64,000 nucleotides of DNA from Yoonia sp035117555 (GCF_035117555.1 NZ_JAYKPK010000006.1:124001-188000); one strand, 5' to 3'; shown: positions 54,964-63,721, counted from the first letter of the stretch. Notes: generated by a model from the letters alone, not told the origin. Made by a program: numbers and translations.

Positions 54964-56012
54964 GCCATCGCCCGGTCGAACCAGCCCTGCGCGCGCGACC
55001 AGACCCCCGATTGCAGATCATCCAGCGTCAGCAAAGACGGCAGCAATTGATCGGCGAAATCCTCGCTGCTTTCCGTTGGCAGCATGGATGGCAGATTGTC
55101 GATCGCGGTGACATCCAGCACAGGATGATCCTGCACCCGCAAGGCCGGTGCTTCCCATGTCGTGGTCCGGTCATAAACCTTGATCGGGGAAAAATCGCTG
55201 TCGGGGTCGCAGGCGATATCGCCGATCACTGATAGGCGGCGCTGTGCGACCTTGGCACTGGCCGGGACAAAAACCGGCGTGCCGGGGCGGGCGAGGATGC
55301 AGTTGAGAAAGATATCATGCGCCAGCACTTGCGGAAAAGGCCCGCCATGCGTGGTTTCGGCCATGTCCCATTTGGTGACCGGCACGCCCATCGCCTGACA
55401 CAGATCCGCCGCCCCTGCCCCCACGCGCCCCAAAGCGCCGATGATCAGCGCGGTCGGCCTTGCGGTGCCCAGCGCCACCAGCCCGCTTTGCAGATCGCCC
55501 AGCAGATGTGCGGCTGACGGATAGGCGCGCACCGGCCCCGCCACCTGCCCGCTTTGCTGCGCCATCCAGCACAGCAGCGCGACCGCGGCCCCGGCATAGC
55601 CCGCCCAATAACCAAAGGCGGCGACGCGGCGGCCATTGTCATCGGTCAGATATTCCAGATCGAGCAAAGTGCCGCCACCGGCACGGAACCGGTCCAGCAG
55701 GACCTGACCGGCAGGTTGGCCTTTATAGGCATGACCGAACATGATGTGGCGGTGGCGCAGCGGGGTGCCATCGTCGGGCAGTTCCTTGAGGCCGAAGATC
55801 ATCGCCTCCACCGGCGCATCGGGCCATGAGAATTCCGGCGCGACAGCACATCCGACAGCCGCATAATCCGCAATCGGGATGATCCGCTGCTGACTTTCCT
55901 CGACCGTTATCTGAAACCCCGCCGCGATCAGCTTGGCAGCACCTTGCGGCGTTAGCCCGACCCGTTCTTCATGCGGGCGGCTTTCGGCGCGGACCCAAAG
56001 GTGGATTGTCAT
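54960..56012 (-). CDS. Saccharopine dehydrogenase (NAD+, L-lysine-forming type)
   Basis: Protein of 350 residues resembling the fungal LYS1-type enzyme, which converts saccharopine to lysine and 2-oxoglutarate. The start HLWVRAESRPHEERVGLTP is typical of the alanine/saccharopine dehydrogenase superfamily, with HIMFGHAYKGQPAGQ and ALIIGALGRVGAGAADLCQA for NAD binding. Bacteria normally make lysine by the diaminopimelate route, so here it may serve lysine degradation or polyamine metabolism. It precedes the phosphatase gene by ten bases in map order, and both are read leftward. Confidence 0.88.
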   Translation of the reverse strand: MTIHLWVRAESRPHEERVGLTPQGAAKLIAAGFQITVEESQQRIIPIADYAAVGCAVAPEFSWPDAPVEAMIFGLKELPDDGTPLRHRHIMFGHAYKGQPAGQVLLDRFRAGGGTLLDLEYLTDDNGRRVAAFGYWAGYAGAAVALLCWMAQQSGQVAGPVRAYPSAAHLLGDLQSGLVALGTARPTALIIGALGRVGAGAADLCQAMGVPVTKWDMAETTHGGPFPQVLAHDIFLNCILARPGTPVFVPASAKVAQRRLSVIGDIACDPDSDFSPIKVYDRTTTWEAPALRVQDHPVLDVTAIDNLPSMLPTESSEDFADQLLPSLLTLDDLQSGVWSRAQGWFDRAMA

Positions 56013-56022
56013 ATCAGCCCTT

Positions 56023-56667
56023 TCAATAATGCGTCACGGCATAGGCGCGGTCAGGCCGGTCCAGATGCGGCACCGCGTTGAAACTGGCCAGAATCGGCCC
56101 CTGCGGGATCACCTGCACCCGGTGCAGGGATGAATTCATGATCGGCAGCAGGATATGCGCCATCCGGGTCGGATCAAGCTCCAGCAGATGCCGGATGATC
56201 ATCCCGATCACCCCACCCGAGGTGACGCAAAGCACCCGCACACCGGGTTGTGCCGCCTCGGCCAGCACGCCGGTCACGCGCTGCTCGAACGAGGCGAAGG
56301 TTTCCACGCCCATAATCTCGGCCCGGTGCCAAGCCTGCATGACCTGCGGCACATGGGCGGCAAATTCATCGGGGCCGGGAATCGGCACGCCATGCACATC
56401 CTGCATCGCGCGGCCAAGGTTGAAGTAATCCATCTCGTTCAGACGCGGGTCGATCTGCGGATCGGCATAACCGATCCCGGCGGCGGTTTCACGGTGCCGG
56501 CGCAGGCTGCCGCTGATCACCTTGTCGAACGGCCCTTCGCGGTCGCGCAGATAATCGCCGAGCCAGCGGGCCTGCTGATGACCCAGATCGGACAATCTGT
56601 CATAGCCTTCTTCGTCAGTGGCGGCGGAATTGGCCTGTCCATGCCGGACCAGAATGATTTCACCCAT
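56023..56667 (-). CDS. Histidine phosphatase family protein
   Basis: Protein of 214 residues of the phosphoglycerate-mutase-like superfamily. The phosphohistidine motif is EIILVRHGQANSAATDEEGY with RLSDLGHQQARWLG downstream, and the second catalytic His is in VLCVTSGGVIGMIIRHLLEL. It starts with AGGAG at seven bases. Substrate is unknown; these are often broad phosphatases. It is probably co-transcribed with the saccharopine dehydrogenase gene downstream. Confidence 0.9.
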   Translation of the reverse strand: MGEIILVRHGQANSAATDEEGYDRLSDLGHQQARWLGDYLRDREGPFDKVISGSLRRHRETAAGIGYADPQIDPRLNEMDYFNLGRAMQDVHGVPIPGPDEFAAHVPQVMQAWHRAEIMGVETFASFEQRVTGVLAEAAQPGVRVLCVTSGGVIGMIIRHLLELDPTRMAHILLPIMNSSLHRVQVIPQGPILASFNAVPHLDRPDRAYAVTHY

Positions 56668-57104
56668 CGGATTCTCCTGTTTGGCGACAGGGTTAAGGGC
56701 TGTTGTGGGTGATGACAACGGCCCGAAACCCGGTGATTCATTGTGATCTGATCACGGCGGCGCGAAGCGACTGAAACAATCACCGAAAACAGATTTGCGT
56801 GAGCAGAAAGTTTGTGAACGACATTTCTGAAACTCGCCAGATCGCGGCTATCGCTCTTTCCCGCCTCGCACGGAAAACCGCATAGTTAAGTGCGCCAGTG
56901 CACAGAAATATGACAGTGGAAAGTAATTTTTGAATTCAAGCGCAGAACTTGATCACATTCAGTCTTCTTTTCGTGATCAAGCTGCCTCTTTCCGAAGCCT
57001 GAGAAAAGGATGATCTGTTCTTCACCGGCAGCAAAACAACACGCTGTCACGTCACCCCAAACGACGTCTCCACGCCGTTAACCAATTGAATAGGAAACAG
57101 TATC
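56668..57104. other. Intergenic region, no gene found (437 bases)
   Basis: The region between the divergent phosphatase and small secreted protein genes. Long frames here are not convincing. It is more AT-rich than the surrounding genes and contains the inverted repeat listed separately (56948-56981). AGGAAAC precedes the ATG at 57105. Apart from these I see no RNA gene or coding signal. Confidence 0.6.
56948..56981. promoter_or_regulatory. Perfect inverted repeat, possible operator
   Basis: CTTGATCAC at 56948-56956 is repeated inverted as GTGATCAAG at 56973-56981, with a 16-base spacer. Each arm contains the palindrome TGATCA, so it could also be read as two 6-base sites 24 bases apart. It lies about 125 bases upstream of the small secreted protein gene. 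The regulator is unknown. Confidence 0.45.
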
Positions 57105-57437
57105 ATGTCCATTAGAGCATTCGCTCTCGCCGCAGTCACACTTGCTGCCACTGCCTCTGTCGCTTCGGCCAACAGCTATTTCGAGCTGCCACGCGCCCAG
57201 AACACCACCAGCACTGTCGAGCTGGGGATTGTCCGCGCCGCAGGCGACGGTGTGGTCGAAATCTACGACTATCGCACCGGCACCCAAGGTGATCTGCTGG
57301 GCACACAGAACGTGCGTGAAGGCGCCAACTCTGACGTCCGCGTCAACACTGGCAACGTTGTCCGTGATAACGTGATCGCCGTGCTGAAGGTCGATGGCGA
57401 AGTCGTCGCCTCCGAAACATACCGCATCAACCGGTAA
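57105..57437 (+). CDS. Small secreted protein (possible DUF7282-like beta fold)
   Basis: Protein of 110 residues with a clear signal peptide ending around ATASVASA, so periplasmic or exported. The mature part is about 85 residues with the pattern GDGVVEIYDYRTGTQGDLLG followed by VREGANSDVRVNTG and NVIAVLKVDGEVV. This recalls the DUF7282 fold in haloarchaeal proteins, a weak analogy from memory. No catalytic residues are evident. It has its own promoter region with an inverted repeat, and a hairpin terminator directly follows, so it is a single-gene transcript. Confidence 0.7.
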   Translation: MSIRAFALAAVTLAATASVASANSYFELPRAQNTTSTVELGIVRAAGDGVVEIYDYRTGTQGDLLGTQNVREGANSDVRVNTGNVVRDNVIAVLKVDGEVVASETYRINR

Positions 57438-57462
57438 TTTCTGACACCTCCCTGTCACGCTT

Positions 57463-57492
57463 GGCCGTCTCTGGAATCAGAGGCGGCCTTTT
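57463..57492 (+). terminator. Intrinsic terminator after the small secreted protein gene
   Basis: Stem GGCCG-T-CTCTG / CAGAG-G-CGGCC with the loop GAAT and one T-G wobble, followed by TTTT. It is well placed about 25 bases after the stop codon. Confidence 0.85.
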
Positions 57493-57583
57493 GCGTCTTT
57501 GCGTCCGGGAACGGGTTGTTCACCGATTCCGGTTATGGGATGGATGCCGGTAATCAAGAAAACAAAGAGACAGGTCCCCCTTC

Positions 57584-59626
57584 ATGCCCGCTGCCGATCT
57601 TTTGCGCGATGTCTTTGGCTTTGACGCCTTCCGGCCCGGCCAGCAAGAGATTGTGGAGGCTGTGGCCTCTGGTCAGAACACCTTGGCCATCATGCCCACG
57701 GGTGGCGGTAAATCCCTGTGTTTCCAATTGCCTGCCCTGATGCGCCATGGCGTGACCGTGGTGATTTCCCCGCTGATCGCCCTGATGCGCGATCAGGTCC
57801 GCGGCCTGCGCGAGGCGGGTGTCAGTGCCGGTGCCCTGACATCGGGCAACACGGAGGAAGAGACAGAGGCGGTCTGGGCCGAGCTTGAGGCCGGGACGCT
57901 GAAACTGCTCTATATGGCGCCTGAACGCCTGTCTGCCGCAGGCACAACGCAGATGCTGCACCGCGCCGGTGTCAGCCTGATCGCCGTGGACGAGGCGCAT
58001 TGCGTCAGCCAATGGGGCCATGATTTCCGCCCCGATTACCTGCGCATCGGTGAATTGCGCGAGGCGCTGGATGTGCCCTTGGCTGCCTTTACCGCCACAG
58101 CGGATGCGGAAACGCAGGCGGAAATTGTGCAGAAACTGTTCGCAGGCCAGCAGCCTGCAACCTTTCTGCATGGCTTTGACCGGCCCAATATCCATCTGGC
58201 CTTTGCGTCCAAAGACGGCCCGCGCCAGCAGATCCTGAGCTTTGCCGCCGCGCGCAAAGGGCAATCCGGCATCGTCTATACCGGCACCCGCGCCAAGACG
58301 GAAACGCTGGCGCGTGCTTTGGCCGAAGCCGGGCATCTGGCCTGCCATTACCACGGCGGGATGGAGGCGGAGGACAGGCGTATCGTCGAACGGCGGTTCC
58401 AGCAGGAGGATGGCTTGATCGTCTGCGCCACGGTCGCTTTTGGCATGGGGATCGACAAACCCGATATCCGCTGGGTCGCGCATGCCGATCTGCCCAAGTC
58501 GATTGAAAGCTATTATCAGGAAATCGGCCGTGCGGGCCGCGACGGCGCGCCTGCCGAAACGCTGACGCTGTTTGGCCCTGATGACATCCGCTATCGTCGC
58601 CAGCAGATCGACGAAGGCTTGGCTCCTGCCGACAGACGCGCCGCTGATCATGGCAGGTTGAACGCATTGCTGGGGCTGGCAGAGGCTTTGCAGTGTCGCC
58701 GTCAGACGCTTTTGTCTTACTTTGGCGAAACCAGTGAGCCCTGCGGCAATTGCGATCTCTGCGATAAACCCGCCGAGGTGTTTGATGCCACCACACCGGT
58801 GCGCATGGCGCTGTCCGCTGCTTTGCGCACAGAGGAATATTTCGGCGCGGGCCATCTGATCGACATTCTGCTGGGACAAGCCACCGACAAGATCAAGGCG
58901 CGCGGGCACGACAGCCTGCCGACTTATGGTGTGGGCAAGGAATACGACCGCCGCCAATGGCAGGCGATTTTCCGGCAGATGATGGGGCATGACCTGCTCC
59001 GCCCCGACCGCGACCGGCATGGCGCCTTGCGCATGACCGACCACGCCCGCCCGATCCTGCGCGGAGAGGCGACGATCATGCTGCGCCGCGATACGATCAC
59101 CGCTGCCAAGGGGTCGGGGCCAAAGGTGCATACTTTGGTCAGCGAAGATGACGCGCCGCTCTTGTCCGCGCTGAAGGCGAAACGCCGGTTTTTGGCGGAA
59201 CAGGCCGGCGTGCCCGCCTATATCATCTTCAACGACAAGACCCTGATCGAGATGGCCGAAAAGCGCCCCGCGACGCTGGATGATATGGCCCATATCGGCG
59301 GGGTCGGGGCCAAGAAGCTGGAAAGCTATGGGCGTGCTTTCCTTGAGGTGATCGCAGGCGAGGCGGAAAACCTGCATCCCAGCCGCCGCAAGCTGGCAGG
59401 CAAGGATGAAGGGTTGATCTACGACCGCCTGCTGGCTGCGCAAAGCGCCCTGCTGCGCGGCCCACATGGCGCGGATAAACCGATGACCTGTTCCGCCTCG
59501 ATGCTGGCCAAGGTGGCGCAATTGCGCAACGCCGATATCACCAGCCTGACAAGGCTGATCGGTGAGCGGCATGCCGAGCGGTTTGGCGAGGCGTTTCTGG
59601 AGGTTCTTGCGTCACACGAGAGCTAG
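57584..59626 (+). CDS. recQ: ATP-dependent DNA helicase RecQ
   Basis: 3'-5' helicase of recombination and repair, 680 residues. Motif I is IMPTGGGKSLCFQLPALM and motif II IAVDEAHCVSQWGHDFRPDY, with ATVAFGMGIDKPDIRWVAHA and YYQEIGRAGRDGAPAET for motifs V and VI. The zinc-binding cysteines are in EPCGNCDLCDKPAEVFD, followed by the winged-helix region. An HRDC domain begins near residue 525 (LKAKRRFLAEQAGVPAYIIF). The stop is followed directly by a hairpin-rich repeat. Confidence 0.97.
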   Translation: MPAADLLRDVFGFDAFRPGQQEIVEAVASGQNTLAIMPTGGGKSLCFQLPALMRHGVTVVISPLIALMRDQVRGLREAGVSAGALTSGNTEEETEAVWAELEAGTLKLLYMAPERLSAAGTTQMLHRAGVSLIAVDEAHCVSQWGHDFRPDYLRIGELREALDVPLAAFTATADAETQAEIVQKLFAGQQPATFLHGFDRPNIHLAFASKDGPRQQILSFAAARKGQSGIVYTGTRAKTETLARALAEAGHLACHYHGGMEAEDRRIVERRFQQEDGLIVCATVAFGMGIDKPDIRWVAHADLPKSIESYYQEIGRAGRDGAPAETLTLFGPDDIRYRRQQIDEGLAPADRRAADHGRLNALLGLAEALQCRRQTLLSYFGETSEPCGNCDLCDKPAEVFDATTPVRMALSAALRTEEYFGAGHLIDILLGQATDKIKARGHDSLPTYGVGKEYDRRQWQAIFRQMMGHDLLRPDRDRHGALRMTDHARPILRGEATIMLRRDTITAAKGSGPKVHTLVSEDDAPLLSALKAKRRFLAEQAGVPAYIIFNDKTLIEMAEKRPATLDDMAHIGGVGAKKLESYGRAFLEVIAGEAENLHPSRRKLAGKDEGLIYDRLLAAQSALLRGPHGADKPMTCSASMLAKVAQLRNADITSLTRLIGERHAERFGEAFLEVLASHES

Positions 59627-59629
59627 CAA

Positions 59630-59698
59630 AGGGGCTCTGCCCCTCGCGGTGGCCGCTGGCCACCGCTCACCCCGGAGTATTTCTAGAAAAAAGAAGAT
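59630..59698 (+). repeat. Intergenic hairpin array and repeat module 2 (copy D)
   Basis: Just after the recQ stop: hairpin AGGGGC-TCT-GCCCCT (59630-59644), then a perfect 9-bp stem GCGGTGGCC/GGCCACCGC (59646-59666). A 31-base module at 59666-59696 follows, with one mismatch to its inverted partner at 31877-31907. The module ends in AGAAAAAAGAAG. It probably terminates recQ and belongs to the same repeat family as 31877-31990. Confidence 0.72.
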
Positions 59699-59749
59699 GT
59701 AAGGGGCAGACCGCGACAATTCGGCAGGTATTTGGCGGGCCGGGCAGGT

Positions 59750-60793
59750 TCAAATAATCTCATCCTCGTCAAAGAGCGGCGCTTCTTCCAGTTGCGCCGC
59801 GAGGTCGCCCACGGCAGCTTCTGCCGCATCGGCGGATTTGACGGCGGCGACGTGGAACAAGGCGTCGCCTTCATGGACGATGGGCATGACGGCGCGGCCG
59901 ACGATGATGCCTGCATAGCCGGTGCGCACCTCGACCTCGCCGCCGCCAAACGGGTCAGAGATTGCGGCGACCAGATCATCCAGCGCCACGACGTCGCCTT
60001 CGGCTTTGAACATCCGCAGCAGCCCCCCGGCGGGGGCGCGCACCCAATGGCTGTTGGAACAGACCAGAGGCTGCGCCTTGGCGGCGGCGATACCTGCCTT
60101 GGGCAAAAGCCCCACATCTTTCAGTACCCGCAGGATGCCTGCGAGGCCCGCACGCACCGACATCTCATCAAAGCGCATCCCCTCGCCCGCCTCATAAAGC
60201 AGGACATCGACACCTTTCTTCTTGGCCTCCAGCCGCAGAGACCCGTCGCGCAACGCGCTGGTCAGAATTACCGGCGCGCCAAAGATCCGGGCAAGGCGCA
60301 TGGTTTCGGCATTGCTGCTCGACACACGGACCTGCGGCAGGTTGGTGCGGTGGATCGCGGCGGAATGCAGATCGATGCCAAGGCTGCAACGTTCGACAAT
60401 CTCAGTCATGAAAATATAGGCGAGCCGCGAGGCGAGCGAGCCATTGGGCGAGCCGGGAAAACAACGGTTCAGATCGCGCCGGTCAGGCAGATAGCGCGAA
60501 TGATTCAGGAACCCGAATGTATTCACGATCGGCACCACAATCAGCGTTCCCGCCACGTTCTTCAGCGTCCCGGTGCGCAGCAGGCGGCGGACGATTTCGA
60601 CGCCGATCACCTCATCGCCGTGGATACCTGCGCTGACAAAGACGCATGGCCCGTCATTGCGCCCATGGATCACATGTGCGGAGAGGGTGACGGGCGTGTA
60701 GTCCGACAAAGTGCTGACGGGGATATTGACGGTTCTGCGGGTTCCGGCTGCAACCTCTTCGCCGGCAATCGTAAACGGGGCGCGTGACTTCAT
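59750..60793 (-). CDS. Succinylglutamate desuccinylase/aspartoacylase family zinc hydrolase
   Basis: Protein of 347 residues of the M14-like AstE/AspA family. The zinc ligands are in CVFVSAGIHGDEVIGVEIVR (His-x2-Glu) and SLGIDLHSAAIHRTNLPQVR (Asp-Leu-His). The conserved RRDLNRCFPGSPNGSLASRL lies between them. The C-terminal part contains AGEGMRFDEMSVRAGLAGIL, as in aspartoacylases. It is the third gene of an operon with rimB-like and rimK genes and overlaps rimK by four bases. By context it may remove glutamate residues or another acyl group; the substrate is not shown by sequence. Confidence 0.9.
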   Translation of the reverse strand: MKSRAPFTIAGEEVAAGTRRTVNIPVSTLSDYTPVTLSAHVIHGRNDGPCVFVSAGIHGDEVIGVEIVRRLLRTGTLKNVAGTLIVVPIVNTFGFLNHSRYLPDRRDLNRCFPGSPNGSLASRLAYIFMTEIVERCSLGIDLHSAAIHRTNLPQVRVSSSNAETMRLARIFGAPVILTSALRDGSLRLEAKKKGVDVLLYEAGEGMRFDEMSVRAGLAGILRVLKDVGLLPKAGIAAAKAQPLVCSNSHWVRAPAGGLLRMFKAEGDVVALDDLVAAISDPFGGGEVEVRTGYAGIIVGRAVMPIVHEGDALFHVAAVKSADAAEAAVGDLAAQLEEAPLFDEDEII

Positions 60794-61695
60794 CCTTTGC
60801 CTTTGGTCCTTGTGGCGTTGGGTTTGGCGTTCTTTTCGATATATTCGATGATCATGCCGGCAATATCCAGCCCTGTCGCCTTTTCCACGCCTTCCAGACC
60901 CGGGGATGAATTCACCTCCATCACCACCGGCCCATGATTGGCGCGCAGCATATCGACGCCGCAGACATTCAACCCCATCGCCTTGGCCGAGCGGATCGCG
61001 GTGGAGCGTTCTTCGGGCGAGAGTTTGATCAATTGCGCCGATCCGCCACGATGCAGGTTGGAGCGGAATTCCCCCTCTGCCCCGGTGCGTTTCATCGCAG
61101 CGACGACCTTGCCGCCGATGACGATGGCCCGGATATCGGTGCCGCCCGCCTCTTTGATGAATTCCTGCAGCAGGATGTTGACGCCCGCACCGCGAAACGC
61201 CTCGACCACGGATTTGGCGGAACGGTCAGTGTCGGCCAGCACGACGCCGATGCCTTGCGTGCCTTCCAGCAGTTTGATCACCACAGGCGCGCCACCGGCG
61301 AGTTTCAGCACTTCCTCGGTCTGGCGTGGGTCATGGGCGAAGGTCGTGACCGGCAGGCCGATACCATCGCGCGCGAGCAGTTGCATGGAGCGCAGCTTAT
61401 CCCGTGACCGGCCAATGCCGACGCTTTCATTCAGCGGGAACACGCCCTGCATTTCAAACTGGCGCAGCACGGCCATGCCGTAAAATGTGACCGATGCCCC
61501 GATGCGCGGAATGACGGCGTCGTACCCGACCAGTTTTTCGCCGTTATAATAGACCTCTGGCCGACGCGAGGCGATGTTCATGTAACACCGCAAAGTGTTA
61601 ATGATATCAAGGGTGTGGCCACGCGCTTCGGCGGCTTCTTTCAGACGCCGGTGGGTGTAGAGTTCGGCGTTGCGGGCGAGCATGGCGATTTTCAT
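60790..61695 (-). CDS. rimK: Ribosomal protein S6--L-glutamate ligase RimK (ATP-grasp)
   Basis: Protein of 301 residues that adds glutamates to the C-terminus of ribosomal protein S6 in E. coli. The N-terminus KIAMLARNAELYTHRRLKEA and the ATP-grasp segments GAPVVIKLLEGTQGIGVVLA, NILLQEFIKEAGGTDIRAIV and VVMEVNSSPGLEGVEKATG are characteristic. It overlaps the rimB-like gene upstream and the aspartoacylase-like gene downstream by four bases each, so all three are co-translated. Substrates other than S6 are possible. Confidence 0.93.
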   Translation of the reverse strand: MKIAMLARNAELYTHRRLKEAAEARGHTLDIINTLRCYMNIASRRPEVYYNGEKLVGYDAVIPRIGASVTFYGMAVLRQFEMQGVFPLNESVGIGRSRDKLRSMQLLARDGIGLPVTTFAHDPRQTEEVLKLAGGAPVVIKLLEGTQGIGVVLADTDRSAKSVVEAFRGAGVNILLQEFIKEAGGTDIRAIVIGGKVVAAMKRTGAEGEFRSNLHRGGSAQLIKLSPEERSTAIRSAKAMGLNVCGVDMLRANHGPVVMEVNSSPGLEGVEKATGLDIAGMIIEYIEKNAKPNATRTKGKG

Positions 61696-62162
61696 AATGC
61701 GGGGCTTTCAAATTGCGGTTTGTCGCTGACCAGATACGATTGTCTGGCATGAACAGCGATGTTTTTATGACGGAGCGCCCGACGCCCCAGGATCAGTGGA
61801 AACCGCATCGTGCCCCGGTCAGTCAGGGATATGTCGATCTTCCACTTGCGTCCGGCAAGAATCATCGGGGTGCGGATCACGATCCGGGTTTCCGGCGTGC
61901 CGCTGGTATTGGTGATATCACGCTTTGTGAAGACGGGGAATTCACAGATGCGCGGGGGCGTGCCGGGGATATCGGGGCTGCGGAAGCGGACCCATTTGAT
62001 CCCGTCGCGCTGGAAGGTTTCGATGTCGTCCGCATGCAGCGCCGTGGTCTTGGCGCCGGTATCAACCTTGACCGCGAAATCCTGCAAACGCAGGTCGGGC
62101 AGGCTGATACATTCCAGCCAGCCGATGATCAGCAATGGGGTCTCGGTCTTGGACGATTTCAT
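61692..62162 (-). CDS. RimB-like retropepsin-fold protease (PF05618 family)
   Basis: Protein of 156 residues of the family annotated as ATP-dependent zinc protease, now viewed as retropepsin-like. The active-site motif is FAVKVDTGAKTTALHADDIE (Asp-Thr-Gly). RFPLILGRRALRHKNIAVHA is the second conserved stretch. In Pseudomonas the homologue RimB acts with RimK on ribosome modification. An AGGA site eight bases before ATG supports the start. It leads the operon with rimK and the aspartoacylase-like gene. Confidence 0.88.
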   Translation of the reverse strand: MKSSKTETPLLIIGWLECISLPDLRLQDFAVKVDTGAKTTALHADDIETFQRDGIKWVRFRSPDIPGTPPRICEFPVFTKRDITNTSGTPETRIVIRTPMILAGRKWKIDISLTDRGTMRFPLILGRRALRHKNIAVHARQSYLVSDKPQFESPAL

Positions 62163-62269
62163 CGGGCGATCCTGCAGCGTTTCGGTTCAGCCACATTGCG
62201 CGATCCGCATCGGCTTGACCAGTGCTGCACAGCCGCATAGCTAGCCCGCAACGGATTAAGGGTAAGATC

Positions 62270-63175
62270 ATGGCGCGCAGACGCAAGGGACGCGATATTT
62301 CAGGCTGGCTGGTGGTGGATAAACCGGCGGGAATCACCTCGACCACGGTGGTCAACCGCGTGCGTTGGGCGTTCGAGGCGAATAAGGCCGGTCATGCGGG
62401 GACGCTCGACCCAGAAGCGACAGGCGTGTTGGCTGTCGCTTTGGGCGAGGCGACAAAGACCGTGCCCTATATCACCGATGCGCTCAAAGCTTACGTTTTC
62501 ACCGTGCGGCTGGGGCAGGCCACCAATACCGATGATGCCGAAGGCGAAGTGATCGCCACCAGCGACCTGCGCCCCGATGATGACGCGATCAAGGCCGCGT
62601 TGGCCGGGTTCATCGGCGATATCATGCAGGTCCCACCACAGTTTTCCGCCGTCAAAGTCGACGGCCAGCGCGCCTATGCCAAGGCGCGGGCGGGCGAGGA
62701 AATGGAACTGGCCGCGCGGCCCTTGTGGGTCGAGGAATTGCTGCTGGCCGATCGGCCCGATGCGGATCATGTCGTGCTGGAAATGACCTGCGGCAAGGGC
62801 GGCTATGTCCGCTCTATCGCGCGCGATCTGGGTGAGGTGTTGGGCTGCAAGGCGCATGTCCGGTCGTTGCGCCGGATCTGGTCGGGGCCGTTTCAGGCAA
62901 GTGACGGGATCACGCTGGACCAGATGGATGCGATTGCGCGCACGCCTGAACTGGATGCGCGGTTGCTGCCGCTCGAGGTTGGTCTGGCCGATCTGGTCGA
63001 GGTCCGCTGCCCTGCCGAAAGCGTGGCAAAACTGCGCAACGGCAATCCGGCAACGGTGATCGCCAATGGCGTCGAATATGGCGAGGAAGTCTGGGCCAGC
63101 CATGACGGCCAGGCGATTGCCATCGGCAGCTATCGCGGTGGCGAATTGCACCCGGCGCGGGTTTTTGTCGCGTAA
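62270..63175 (+). CDS. truB: tRNA pseudouridine-55 synthase
   Basis: Converts U55 to pseudouridine in the T-loop of tRNAs. The 301-residue protein begins GWLVVDKPAGITSTTVVNRV and has the catalytic Asp in KAGHAGTLDPEATGVLAVAL. MTCGKGGYVRSIARDLGEVL and a C-terminal PUA-like part follow. AAGGG with eight-base spacing marks the start. The stop codon lies inside a strong hairpin (63172-63197). Confidence 0.97.
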   Translation: MARRRKGRDISGWLVVDKPAGITSTTVVNRVRWAFEANKAGHAGTLDPEATGVLAVALGEATKTVPYITDALKAYVFTVRLGQATNTDDAEGEVIATSDLRPDDDAIKAALAGFIGDIMQVPPQFSAVKVDGQRAYAKARAGEEMELAARPLWVEELLLADRPDADHVVLEMTCGKGGYVRSIARDLGEVLGCKAHVRSLRRIWSGPFQASDGITLDQMDAIARTPELDARLLPLEVGLADLVEVRCPAESVAKLRNGNPATVIANGVEYGEEVWASHDGQAIAIGSYRGGELHPARVFVA

Positions 63176-63197
63176 GGTGGATTACTATCCACCTTAC
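63172..63197. terminator. Perfect 11-bp hairpin overlapping the truB stop codon
   Basis: GTAAGGTGGAT-TACT-ATCCACCTTAC, with the truB TAA inside the left arm. There is no T-tract, so it may be a transcript-end stabiliser or a weak terminator. The DUF1643 gene starts only 11 bases after it. Confidence 0.6.
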
Positions 63198-63208
63198 CTG
63201 CCACGCGC

Positions 63209-63721
63209 ATGATCATCCGCCATCATATCAGCGATCACGCCGCCTCTACCGCGACCTATTCGGATTGCGAAAACTATCGCTACGATCTGACCCGGATCTG
63301 GGATGCGCAAGGCCAGCGTCTGACATTCGTCATGCTGAACCCGTCGAAAGCCGACGAAATCCACAACGATCCCACCGTAGAACGCTGCGAGCGCCGTGCC
63401 CGCGCCTTGGGCTTCGGGGCGTTTCGGGTCACCAATATCTTTGCATGGCGCGACACTGATCCGCGCGCGATGCGGCGTGCCGCTGATCCAATCGGCCCTG
63501 AAAATGATGCCATGCTGATCGCGGCCGCAGATTGGGCCGACCAGATCATCGCCGCCTGGGGCACGCATGGCGCGCATCTGGGACGCGGGCCACAAGTGGC
63601 AGAATTTCTGCGCCGGACCGAGACGCCACTGCTGACACTCGGCTTGACCAAGGACGGGCATCCGCGCCACCCTCTCTATCTCAGCTATGCGCAGCAACCC
63701 GAGCGATGGAGCGTCACATGA
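63209..63721 (+). CDS. DUF1643 domain-containing protein
   Basis: Protein of 170 residues with the family core RLTFVMLNPSKADEIHNDPT, VTNIFAWRDTDPRAMRRAAD and a final TKDGHPRHPLYLSY. The function of DUF1643 is unknown. It overlaps the downstream hydrolase gene by ATGA and is probably co-transcribed with it. Confidence 0.9.
   Translation: MIIRHHISDHAASTATYSDCENYRYDLTRIWDAQGQRLTFVMLNPSKADEIHNDPTVERCERRARALGFGAFRVTNIFAWRDTDPRAMRRAADPIGPENDAMLIAAADWADQIIAAWGTHGAHLGRGPQVAEFLRRTETPLLTLGLTKDGHPRHPLYLSYAQQPERWSVT

Noticed and set aside
57554..59572. 672-codon open frame on the minus strand
   Set aside because: Fully antisense to recQ, which has all helicase motifs; the frame is an artefact of high GC codon usage and its protein is low-complexity.
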